From an uncultured Aquimarina sp. (GTDB lineage: Bacteria > Bacteroidota > Bacteroidia > Flavobacteriales > Flavobacteriaceae), in NCBI GenBank assembly GCA_947498705.1, contig CANMLW010000002.1, positions 372,001-436,000 on the forward strand: a stretch of DNA of 64,000 bases. Reading direction: 5' to 3'. The notes beneath the pieces are model-generated. The model made no database searches. It was not told the DNA's origin and was given only the letters and a program-made list of their open reading frames with translations. The position numbers and the translations under genes are program-made. Positions 33,911-42,369 of this stretch are shown here, piece after piece; within the stretch, counting starts at the first letter, position 1; each line of letters begins with the position of its first letter.

Positions 33911-36900
33911 ATGAAAAAACGACTACTATTATTTTTTGTGGTGTTTTATACGATAGGAAGTAGTACTTCCGAAGTAGCTGCAAAAATTCTTAATGAGCCC
34001 CTTAAAGAAGAATTTTTTACACCACAGATGAGTATCATCAGCCCAGACGGCATGACCGTTATACCCAATGGTGATACAACTCCTGATCTAATAAAGGGGA
34101 CACTGTATTTCGAAACCGGAACAGGTAACTCAGAAATGACGCCTTTTACCATTCAAAACAGCGGCGACAGTGATTTAAATATTTCGAATATTACCGTTAC
34201 CGGAGCCAATGCTTCAGATTTTGTGCTCAATGACATGTGGCCAGTCACGGTGTTAGACGGAACATCAGAATCTATTGAAGTAAGTTTTGCACCACAATCG
34301 GCTGGAGTAAAAAACGCCGTAGTAACGATTACCAGTGATGATCCTACTAATCCGGTCTATACCTTTGCCATACAAGGAACCGCATTCGAAGGTGCTACAG
34401 GATTACATTTTGATGGTGTTAATGACAACGTTACGTTCAATAATGGTAACTATAGCCTGAGCGATGATTTTACCATCGAACTTTGGATAAAACCCGAAAT
34501 TTCTGGTACAGGAGAGCATTTTATACTAGATAATCATACCGGTAGTACAGGATATAATTTACGTATCGATATGACCTCGCAATTACACTTTAACTTTTTT
34601 ACCTCGAGTGGTGCTAAAAACCTAATGACTCCGCCGATTGTAAATAATCAATGGCAACATGTTGTAATTGTATATAATGGTACTAATTATAGAATATTTA
34701 TTAATGATACAGAAGAAAACAGGGTAACACTCTCTGAAGCTATTGTAGATAGTAGTAATAATCTAACCCTGGGAAGTGCCATGGGCGGAGGAGAGCATTA
34801 TGCTGGTGCTATAGACGAGCTTCGTGTATGGGATAAAGCGCTTTCTACCTGTAGACTTTCGAGCCAGGCAAATTGCCAGTTAACAGGAAGTGAAAGTGAT
34901 TTAATCACGTATTATAATTTTAATAATGGAGAAGTTAACGGAAATAACTTTCCTGAATATGGTCTATTAGATCCCAATCATACCATTACATCAGGTATTC
35001 CACCTCAAGGAACGTTAAATAATTTTGGACTAACAGGTGGTACATCGAATTGGATAGATACTACTGCTAATGGAGTATCTGGGACGTGTGCCACATATAA
35101 CGAACCTATTATAGGAATTGCTTCAAACAGTAACGCCATTACTAATGGAGATACCACTGTAACTACGAATAACAACACCTCTTTCGGAAATGTACAGTTA
35201 ACACAGGCAGAACCTGCTGATTATACCATTAGCAATACGGGAGATAGTACATTAAATATTTCAAATATTGTGATCGACGGAGCTTCTGACTTTACCATTA
35301 TAGAATCGCCAACTACAGTTGCAGCAGGTGCATCAGAAAATTTACGTATCCTTTTTACACCAGCTTCTATCGGAACCAAAAATGCAACAGTTCGTATTCT
35401 AAATGATACCTGTGACGATGCTACTTTTGAGTTTGCAATAGAGGGAACTGGTTTTATCCCTGCAACTGGATTAAGTTTTGACGGAACAGATGATCATATT
35501 AGTATTAATCATAATACTGCATTCAATACAAATACTTTTACAATAGAAGCATACTTTAGAGCAACATCTACAGCAGCGGGACAAGGCATTATATGTAAGT
35601 ATGATACGACGGACATTAATGGGTTCTGTTTGTACTTAAACAGTTCTGGAAGGTTACAATTTGAGTACGCAGTACCAAACATTGAATCAACTAGTTCATC
35701 TAGTGCTTCTGGGCTTAATGATGGTAACTGGCACCATATCGCTTTAGCATTTGGAGATGGAAAGGTCATATTTTATATAGATGGTGTACTAGACAATGAG
35801 ATTACTTTTAATAATATTCCAGATACCCCAACAAACACAGAATCACTTTACATAGGGTATTCTACGTTTAATAACGTTTATTTTAACGGAGATATAGACG
35901 AAGTACGTTATTGGTCTAAAACACTATGTTCAGATGAAATTATAGCACAGCAAAGCTGTGAATTAGCAGGAAATGAATCTGGATTAGTAGCGTACTATGA
36001 CTTAAATGAAGGTAATGTTAGTGCTAATAATGCTACAGAAACAACTGCTGATGATGCTACCTCAAACAATTTAGACGGAACTTTAACAAATTTTGCATTA
36101 ACAGGGAGTGCTTCTAACTGGATAGATACGACGGCAAATGGTATTTCAGGAAATTGTTCAATTGCGATCCCAGAAATTAATGTACAAGGTAATGGTAATG
36201 ATATTTTGAATGGGGATACGACTCCTGGCACTAGTGATAATACAGATGCAGGAAGTGTCAATGTAGGTAGTACCAAAGAAATGAGTTTCTTTGTGCGTAA
36301 TACAGATGGTTCTGCTGCATTGAATATCGATGGTGTGATACTTACAGGGGATACAGATGATTTTACCATTACTCGAAACCCCCATAATAATCCTATACCA
36401 GCAACTGAATCTGCTTCATTAAAAATAGAGTTTACACCGACTTCGGGTGGTACAAAAACAGCTACAGTAATTATCGATAGTGATGATTGTGATGAGCCTT
36501 CATATAGTTTTACCATACAAGGAACTGGAATTCCTCCCGGAACTGGTTTAGATTTTGACGGCGCTAACGATTTGGTAACGATCCCACACAATGCCTCACA
36601 GAATAACTTGAATTTTTCTGTAGATTTCTGGATCAAAACTACCGATGGATTAGGAGGGGTCATCAATAAGTTTACCCCAGATGGTAACAACGGGTGGCGT
36701 ATTAACCTGGATGGAGGTAGAATAGAATTTTATTACTATGCCAGCGCGACCAATTATACTACGAGATTATTAAGTCCGGCAACAAAAGTAGATGATGGGG
36801 ATTGGCATCACGTAGCAGTTACGTTGAACTCTGGAAACGCCAGATGTTATATTGATGGTGAATTAGCAAGAAGTACAGGATGGAATGGAACCGCAACTGC

Positions 36901-39900
36901 AACTACGACTACTGCGAATATTCAACTAGGATACGCTGTTGCAGATTCACCTAGTGGTGATACAGGAGGTTATTTTGATGGAGAATTGGATGAATTACGT
37001 ATTTGGACAAAAACATTAAGTGCATTTGAGGTAACACAACTTAATGGATGTACAACAGATATTTCTCAATCTAATTTAATAGCGAGCTATAATTTTAATA
37101 CTGGTATTGCAGCAGCAGATAATAGTGGGTTAACCACCTTAACCGATAATTCTGGTAATAGCTTTAACGGAACCTTATCCAATTTTGCATTAACAGGTTC
37201 GACTAGTAACTGGATTGATGCTTCTGATAACAATGTCTCAGGAAGTTGTGATTGTGTTGTGGCCGGAAGCGTTACCCTAACTACACAAGCAGAAGTAGAT
37301 AATTATATAACTAATACTTTGGGTAGCTGTGGGGTTATAGAAGGAAATGTAACGATCAACGGAACCATTACTGATCTGTCTGGGTTTTCTAATGTACATA
37401 CCATTTTTGGGGATTTGTATTTAGAAGGGAATATTGTAGATGATCTGTCAGGATTTAATGCATTGATCACTATTGATGGAGATTTTACTTTAAAAAACAT
37501 GTCTAACACTACCTCAATTGCTGATTTTTCTAATATTACAGACTTGGGAGGTAATTTTGAAGTTAATAATCTGGATCAATTAACTGACATATCAATTCTG
37601 AATCAAGTTACTTCTATTCCGAACATAACGATTACGGGTAATGGGATGCTATCAACGATTGCTTTTGATGAATTGCAAACCATGAGTTCGAGACTTTCTG
37701 TAACATTTAATGGACAGCTAAGCACTATTTCAGTTCCTAAACTTACCCAGATGAGTGGTGAATTTAGAATGAATAATAATGGTGCTGCCATGACTAGTCT
37801 TACATTACCGCTTCTGGAGAGTACAGGAAATTTCTTAATTGCAGATATGAATGGGTTACAATCTATAAACGTCCCAGAGTTGCTAACAGTTATGGGTCGT
37901 CTTTCTATAGGTAGTTGCGTTGCTTTAACTACGCTTACGCTTCCAAAACTAACCAGTATTGTAAACGATTTTTCTATAGATAACTCTTCATCACTGAACT
38001 CTATAACAGCAACCGTGTTAAGTACCATAAGTGGCGCTGCCCTATTTCATGATATGGCCGTGACTGATTTATCATTTTTATCAAGTGTTACAAGTATTGG
38101 AGGAGGCCTTTCTTTAACCGATATGACCGTTCTTAATACTATTCAAGGAATGGATAATTTAACAACTTTTGGTGGTTTCAATATATCAGATTGTGATTTG
38201 GTAACTAACCTGGAGGGCTTTCCTAAATTGGCTGTTACTTCTATAAACTCATTAAATATTGCTGAAAATGAATTAATCACGACATTCGATAATTCTTTCT
38301 TAACATCGTTAACTTCTATTGGGATTCTGGGAATTAGTTTTAACGGAAATCTGCTAGAAATTGATGGCTTACAAAATGTAGCTTCCCTTACAGGAAGTGA
38401 TTCAACAATAAGAAATAATAATAGTTTACAGAGTGTGAACCTATACGCCCTTAGAAATGTTAGCAATAATTTGATTATCCAAAATCAGAGTAGTGCAATT
38501 ACGAATTTATGTGGTTTGTATGATTATGTTACTATCGGAGATGGTGGTACGACCTTAACATTTCAGGGAACTAATCAAACTGCCTGGGATAGTGTACAGG
38601 ATATTACTGATAATTGTGAAACCCCTATCATTACACTTATAGGTGACAATCCACAGACGATCGAATTGGGAGATGGATATACAGAGCTGGGAGCTACTAC
38701 CAGTGATAGTTCTGCAGTCATTATAGATACTTCTGATTTTACCGATGCGGTAGGAAGTTATACCATTACTTATAATGCAGTAGGATTGTTAGGTAATAAC
38801 GCTGCCGAGGTGACCAGAACGGTTGATGTAGTCGATACCACGGCACCGGTGATTACTTTAACGGGTGATAATCCACAAACCATAGAATTGGGTGATGGGT
38901 ATACCGAGTTGGGCGCTACTACAGATGATGGCACCATGGTAGTTATAGATACTTCAGATTTTACAGATGCGGTAGGAAACTATACCATAACCTATAATGC
39001 AACCGATGCTTCGGGCAATAATGCTACAGAAGTAACCCGAACGGTGGATGTAGTCGATACCACTGCACCCGTCATTACTCTAACAGGAGCTAATCCACAA
39101 ACCATAGAATTAGGTGATGGGTATACCGAGCTGGGTGCTACTGCGGATGATGGTAGTATGGTGGTGATAGATGCTTCGGACTTTACCGATGCCGTAGGAA
39201 GCTATACCATAGCCTATAATGCCACCGATGCTTCGGGGAATAGCGCCACAGAAGTAACCCGAACGGTGGATGTGGTCGATACCACTGCACCAGTGATTAC
39301 GCTAACAGGAGCTAACCCACAAACGATCGAATTAGGCGATGGATATACCGAGCTGGGTGCTACTGCAGAAGATGGTAGTGCGGTGGTCATAGATACTTCA
39401 GATTTTACCGATGCGGTAGGAAGTTATACCATAATCTATAATGCTACCGATGCTTCGGGTAATAATGCTGTAGAAGTAACCCGAACGGTGGATGTGGTCG
39501 ATACCACTGCACCCGTGATTACCTTAATAGGCGCTACCCCACAAACCATAGAATTGGGTGATGGATATACCGAATTGGGAGCTACTATAGACGATGGCAG
39601 TATGATTATCATAGACACTTCCGATTTTACAGATGCTATAGGAAGTTATACCATTACTTATAATGCTACTGATGCTTCGGGTAATAATGCTGTAGAAGTA
39701 ACCCGAACGGTGGATGTGGTCGATACCACCGCCCCGGTAATAACCCTAACAGGCGCTAATCCTCAGTTTATTGTAGTTGGTGATGGATATACCGAGTTGG
39801 GCGCTATGACAGATGATGGTAGTATGGTAGTGATAGATACTTCAGCTTTTGTAGATGCCTTGGGTGATTATACGATAAGATACAATGCCACTGATGCTTC

Positions 39901-40672
39901 GGGGAATATGGCTATAGAAGTAACCCGAACAGTAAGTGTGGTTCTAGCGTGTCCTTTATTGGATCTGCCAGCAGATAACTTTGGTATTCAGGCTTCAGGA
40001 GAAACTTGTACCGATAAGAATAATGGAGGAATAACCATCAATGCAACAGAGGCATTAGATTATATTGCCCAGATAAATAATCAAACCTATAGTTTTAGCT
40101 CGACATTAGAAGTGACTGATTTAGCTCCGGGAACTTATCCGGTTTGTATTACCGTTGATGGAATTTCAAATTGTGAACAATGTTATGAAGTCACTATTCA
40201 GGAAGGAGTAACATTAGCAGGAAAAACTACAATAGATGCGACCACTGCGGCAAATAAAATGTTAATAAACATCGAATCGGGGACAGCACCTTATACGCTT
40301 AGTATTAATGATAACGTCATCGCAGAATATCAAGATACTTCCTTTTCTGTAGACGTAAAACATGGGGATATTGTTGAGGTATCTTCAGGTAAAAGTTGTG
40401 AAGGGAAACTAGCTGCCAAAGTAGATTTGTTAGATCAGATCAGCATAGCACCTAACCCAACCTCGGGAGTAGTGCTACTTACCATTCCGAAGACTACATC
40501 AAACACAGTTTCTGTAGACATCTATAATGCTATCGGGGTGAGGGTAACCTCTGGACTTTATACCATCATTTCGGGTCAGGTAACGATATCGTTAGAAGCT
40601 CTACCGGTTGGGGTTTATTTTATGACCCTTAATGAAACAGCTTTAGGAACATTTAAAATCGTAAAACAATGA
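33911..40672 (+). CDS. Giant T9SS-secreted surface protein: choice-of-anchor D/LamG modules, L-domain-like repeats, six DUF5011 Ig-like repeats
   Basis: 2253 aa. After a signal peptide come three pairs of an ASH/choice-of-anchor-D module (DLNISNITVTGANASDFVLN, FTPTSGGTKTATVIIDSDD) and a LamG/concanavalin-like domain (about 165-330, 520-684, 877-1050; GLHFDGVNDNVTF, DFTIELWIKP). Residues 1115-1570 form LRR-like L-domain repeats (ITDLSGFSNVHTIFGDLYLE). Six 74-aa DUF5011 repeats (PVITLTGANPQTIELGDGYT) cover 1572-2015. The C-terminus (ISIAPNPTSGVVLLTIPK ... FKIVKQ) is a T9SS type A sorting domain. The protein is probably a cell-surface adhesin or carbohydrate binder. It lacks the ECF motif found before the other giant genes. 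Confidence 0.93.
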   Translation: MKKRLLLFFVVFYTIGSSTSEVAAKILNEPLKEEFFTPQMSIISPDGMTVIPNGDTTPDLIKGTLYFETGTGNSEMTPFTIQNSGDSDLNISNITVTGANASDFVLNDMWPVTVLDGTSESIEVSFAPQSAGVKNAVVTITSDDPTNPVYTFAIQGTAFEGATGLHFDGVNDNVTFNNGNYSLSDDFTIELWIKPEISGTGEHFILDNHTGSTGYNLRIDMTSQLHFNFFTSSGAKNLMTPPIVNNQWQHVVIVYNGTNYRIFINDTEENRVTLSEAIVDSSNNLTLGSAMGGGEHYAGAIDELRVWDKALSTCRLSSQANCQLTGSESDLITYYNFNNGEVNGNNFPEYGLLDPNHTITSGIPPQGTLNNFGLTGGTSNWIDTTANGVSGTCATYNEPIIGIASNSNAITNGDTTVTTNNNTSFGNVQLTQAEPADYTISNTGDSTLNISNIVIDGASDFTIIESPTTVAAGASENLRILFTPASIGTKNATVRILNDTCDDATFEFAIEGTGFIPATGLSFDGTDDHISINHNTAFNTNTFTIEAYFRATSTAAGQGIICKYDTTDINGFCLYLNSSGRLQFEYAVPNIESTSSSSASGLNDGNWHHIALAFGDGKVIFYIDGVLDNEITFNNIPDTPTNTESLYIGYSTFNNVYFNGDIDEVRYWSKTLCSDEIIAQQSCELAGNESGLVAYYDLNEGNVSANNATETTADDATSNNLDGTLTNFALTGSASNWIDTTANGISGNCSIAIPEINVQGNGNDILNGDTTPGTSDNTDAGSVNVGSTKEMSFFVRNTDGSAALNIDGVILTGDTDDFTITRNPHNNPIPATESASLKIEFTPTSGGTKTATVIIDSDDCDEPSYSFTIQGTGIPPGTGLDFDGANDLVTIPHNASQNNLNFSVDFWIKTTDGLGGVINKFTPDGNNGWRINLDGGRIEFYYYASATNYTTRLLSPATKVDDGDWHHVAVTLNSGNARCYIDGELARSTGWNGTATATTTTANIQLGYAVADSPSGDTGGYFDGELDELRIWTKTLSAFEVTQLNGCTTDISQSNLIASYNFNTGIAAADNSGLTTLTDNSGNSFNGTLSNFALTGSTSNWIDASDNNVSGSCDCVVAGSVTLTTQAEVDNYITNTLGSCGVIEGNVTINGTITDLSGFSNVHTIFGDLYLEGNIVDDLSGFNALITIDGDFTLKNMSNTTSIADFSNITDLGGNFEVNNLDQLTDISILNQVTSIPNITITGNGMLSTIAFDELQTMSSRLSVTFNGQLSTISVPKLTQMSGEFRMNNNGAAMTSLTLPLLESTGNFLIADMNGLQSINVPELLTVMGRLSIGSCVALTTLTLPKLTSIVNDFSIDNSSSLNSITATVLSTISGAALFHDMAVTDLSFLSSVTSIGGGLSLTDMTVLNTIQGMDNLTTFGGFNISDCDLVTNLEGFPKLAVTSINSLNIAENELITTFDNSFLTSLTSIGILGISFNGNLLEIDGLQNVASLTGSDSTIRNNNSLQSVNLYALRNVSNNLIIQNQSSAITNLCGLYDYVTIGDGGTTLTFQGTNQTAWDSVQDITDNCETPIITLIGDNPQTIELGDGYTELGATTSDSSAVIIDTSDFTDAVGSYTITYNAVGLLGNNAAEVTRTVDVVDTTAPVITLTGDNPQTIELGDGYTELGATTDDGTMVVIDTSDFTDAVGNYTITYNATDASGNNATEVTRTVDVVDTTAPVITLTGANPQTIELGDGYTELGATADDGSMVVIDASDFTDAVGSYTIAYNATDASGNSATEVTRTVDVVDTTAPVITLTGANPQTIELGDGYTELGATAEDGSAVVIDTSDFTDAVGSYTIIYNATDASGNNAVEVTRTVDVVDTTAPVITLIGATPQTIELGDGYTELGATIDDGSMIIIDTSDFTDAIGSYTITYNATDASGNNAVEVTRTVDVVDTTAPVITLTGANPQFIVVGDGYTELGAMTDDGSMVVIDTSAFVDALGDYTIRYNATDASGNMAIEVTRTVSVVLACPLLDLPADNFGIQASGETCTDKNNGGITINATEALDYIAQINNQTYSFSSTLEVTDLAPGTYPVCITVDGISNCEQCYEVTIQEGVTLAGKTTIDATTAANKMLINIESGTAPYTLSINDNVIAEYQDTSFSVDVKHGDIVEVSSGKSCEGKLAAKVDLLDQISIAPNPTSGVVLLTIPKTTSNTVSVDIYNAIGVRVTSGLYTIISGQVTISLEALPVGVYFMTLNETALGTFKIVKQ
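38624..39955 (+). repeat. Six tandem 222-bp repeats encoding DUF5011 domains
   Basis: Units start at 38624, 38846 and every 222 bp after; each encodes PVITLTG...ELGDGYTELGA...TRTVDVVDTTA. Copies 2-5 are nearly identical in DNA; copy 6 diverges (PQFIVVGDGYTELGAMTDDG). Confidence 0.85.
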
Positions 40673-41364
40673 GAAAAATTTATGTAGTTCTTTATAGTGC
40701 CATGATGCTTTTTTCTTGTCATGGTGATGATGATTTTTCATCAACTACGAATCCACCAGTGACCAATACAGCACCATCAACTCCAGCATTGATATTTCCG
40801 GTAAACAGTCAAACCTGTACCGCTCACAATCTGGAACTAAACTGGGGGCTGGCTAGTGATCCAGAGGGAGATACGGTAAGTTATGTTGTTGAAGTTGCAA
40901 CCAACAGTGATTTTTCAACCTTGTTTTTAAACGAACATACAACAACTACTAACCAAACAGTTACCCTCGAAAAAGGAGTGATTTATTACTGGAGAGTAAA
41001 AGCTGTAGATAGCGAAGAGAATGAAAGTGAATATGCTACTGTACAGACGTTTTTTTCAGAACCTGATGCTTCTATACATACATTACCGGCCGCTCCTATA
41101 GTAACAAGTCCGTCGTTGGGTGCTTCCGTATCTGGGAGTACGGCCAACTTAGCATGGACTGCAGAGGCTACCAATGGAGATGAATTGTTGTATGATCTTT
41201 ATTTTGGAGATACCAATCCGCCAGTATTATATGCAGAAGATATAGCGGTAAATTCGACAAGTGTACCCGTAGTGGCAAATACCCGATATTACTGGAGAGT
41301 GATCGTTAAAGATGCTTATCAAAACGCTACTATTGGACAGCTATGGAACTTTGAAACGGAATAA
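40669..41364 (+). CDS. Lipoprotein with two fibronectin type III-like domains
   Basis: 231 aa with a lipoprotein signal (VVLYSAMMLFSCHGDDD, Cys at about 17). Two FnIII-like modules follow, each with the pattern NLELNWGLASDPEGDTVSYV and GVIYYWRVKAVDSE; the second has ANLAWTAEATNGDELLYDL and NTRYYWRVIVKDAY. The ATG overlaps the stop of the 2253-aa gene (ATGA), so the two are translationally coupled, and the lipoprotein may anchor or receive the giant secreted protein at the outer membrane. Confidence 0.85.
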   Translation: MRKIYVVLYSAMMLFSCHGDDDFSSTTNPPVTNTAPSTPALIFPVNSQTCTAHNLELNWGLASDPEGDTVSYVVEVATNSDFSTLFLNEHTTTTNQTVTLEKGVIYYWRVKAVDSEENESEYATVQTFFSEPDASIHTLPAAPIVTSPSLGASVSGSTANLAWTAEATNGDELLYDLYFGDTNPPVLYAEDIAVNSTSVPVVANTRYYWRVIVKDAYQNATIGQLWNFETE

Positions 41365-41478
41365 TAACCTAAGTTCGATTAATATCAAGTATTCCATAAA
41401 AAGCGTCGATTCGAGTGATATTTCGTAATAAAATGGAGAAAAATTGTATCGAGAATAGCTTTTTAGTACTGAAATGCT

Positions 41479-41572
41479 AGTCATCTTGAGCCCTTCGATA
41501 AACTCAGGACAAGCTAAGTCGAGAGGTGTATTAGGTCTCGACTGCGCTCGACATGACCGTAAAATGTAATTA
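41479..41572. repeat. Flavobacterial dispersed palindromic repeat
   Basis: Contains GCCCTTCGATAAACTCAGGA and, after a short gap, TCTCGACTGCGCTCGACATGA, with TCGA-rich arms. Blocks of this kind are frequent between genes in Flavobacteria in my recollection. Confidence 0.5.
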
Positions 41573-41578
41573 ATTATA

Positions 41579-41606
41579 AGCCATCGGTAATCCGGTGGCT
41601 TTTTAT
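41579..41606 (+). terminator. Terminator downstream of the FnIII lipoprotein gene
   Basis: GCCATCGG-TAAT-CCGGTGGC followed by TTTTTATTAT; 215 bp after the stop, the first strong hairpin downstream. Confidence 0.65.
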
Positions 41607-41714
41607 TATCTAATGTGAATTTGATATAATTTAAACACCAGTATTAATCCTATTTTGTCATTTTAAACAAATTTAAATTAGATGCATTTTAAAGTAAATA
41701 CAATTTACGTCCCT

Positions 41715-41817
41715 CTCACCATCGCGCTATCTCGCCCACAACTCACGTTGTGACGTCTTCAAAGGGAGACTTGAAACCCCTTCCTTTGAAGACGATGGCG
41801 TGATAGCGACAGGTGAG
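41715..41817. repeat. Long interrupted inverted repeat (REP/MITE-like), hairpin repeat copy 2
   Basis: Outer arms CTCACC/GGTGAG and CGCTATC/GATAGCG, inner arms CGTCTTCAAAGG/CCTTTGAAGACG. The inner loop contains GGAGACTTGAAACCCCTTCC, the same core as at 18709-18750. No coding potential. Could be a small non-autonomous repeat mobilised in trans. Confidence 0.6.
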
Positions 41818-41900
41818 ATGGTGCGCCAGAAAGGGATGCATGTTTTAAAACCTTATAATTACATTGTAGCTACTTTTAGTTGCTATAAACTTCTTACATA

Positions 41901-41937
41901 GACCTGTCATTCCGCACTTGATGCGGAATCCATTATT
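41901..41937. repeat. GTCATTCCG palindromic repeat, copy 1
   Basis: GTCATTCCGCACTTGATGCGGAATC: TTCCGCA/TGCGGAA stem. Same family as 49728-49765. Confidence 0.5.
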
Positions 41938-41968
41938 GTATACCCTGACATTTGGTATCACTCAAGCA

Positions 41969-42235
41969 GTATAAAAACCCTCCCGTGCATTGTTTTTGTC
42001 GATGCGAGTTAGCCAAAGTACTTCGCCAACTTTTTTTAGTGTTTTATACATGGTTTTTTATCGACCATCGGTCACCGGGATATAACGCGAACACTATAGC
42101 TACCCTCCCGTGTACTGTTTTTCTCGACCATCGATATACCAAATACAACGCGGGGGATATGGGTACCCTCGCCAGCACCAAAAAAGTCGACGCGTGGTAT
42201 TGGCGTGAGCAAATCGTATACGCGGTTAGGGTATA
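41969..42235. other. GC-richer degenerate repeat region without a gene
   Basis: Two related blocks (ACCCTCCCGTGCATTGTTTT at 41977 and ACCCTCCCGTGTACTGTTTT at 42102), each followed by TCGA-containing sequence, plus a third ACCCTCG at 42163 and CGCG-rich stretches, are unlike the AT-rich flanks. An open frame crosses it but shows no protein-like features. Possibly decayed transferred DNA. Confidence 0.4.
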
Positions 42236-42290
42236 AAGGCTTCGGGAATATAGAAACTTAGGTTGTTCTAAGAACTACAAAAATAAAAAT

Positions 42291-42315
42291 AGGGTATATC
42301 GCAACTTAGCTGTAT
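42291..42315 (+). promoter_or_regulatory. Putative ECF promoter AGGGTA-N13-CTGTAT (site 2)
   Basis: A-rich flank, AATAGGGTAT, 13-nt spacer, GCTGTATTAC; 54 nt before the start of the 2431-aa protein. Confidence 0.7.
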
Positions 42316-42369
42316 TACTTATAGAAATAAATAAGATAATATCTCAAAATAACAATAAATGCCCCTTGT

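Noticed and set aside
41952-42236. 94-codon plus-strand open frame
   Set aside because: Crosses the GC-rich repeat region; the translation has no domain-like features and its codons do not match its neighbours.
42061-42296. Further AGGGTA-like words (minus strand at 42102 and 42163, plus strand at 42227) as more ECF sites
   Set aside because: At the 13-nt spacer the second box is at best 4 of 6, and no gene start follows in the right direction.
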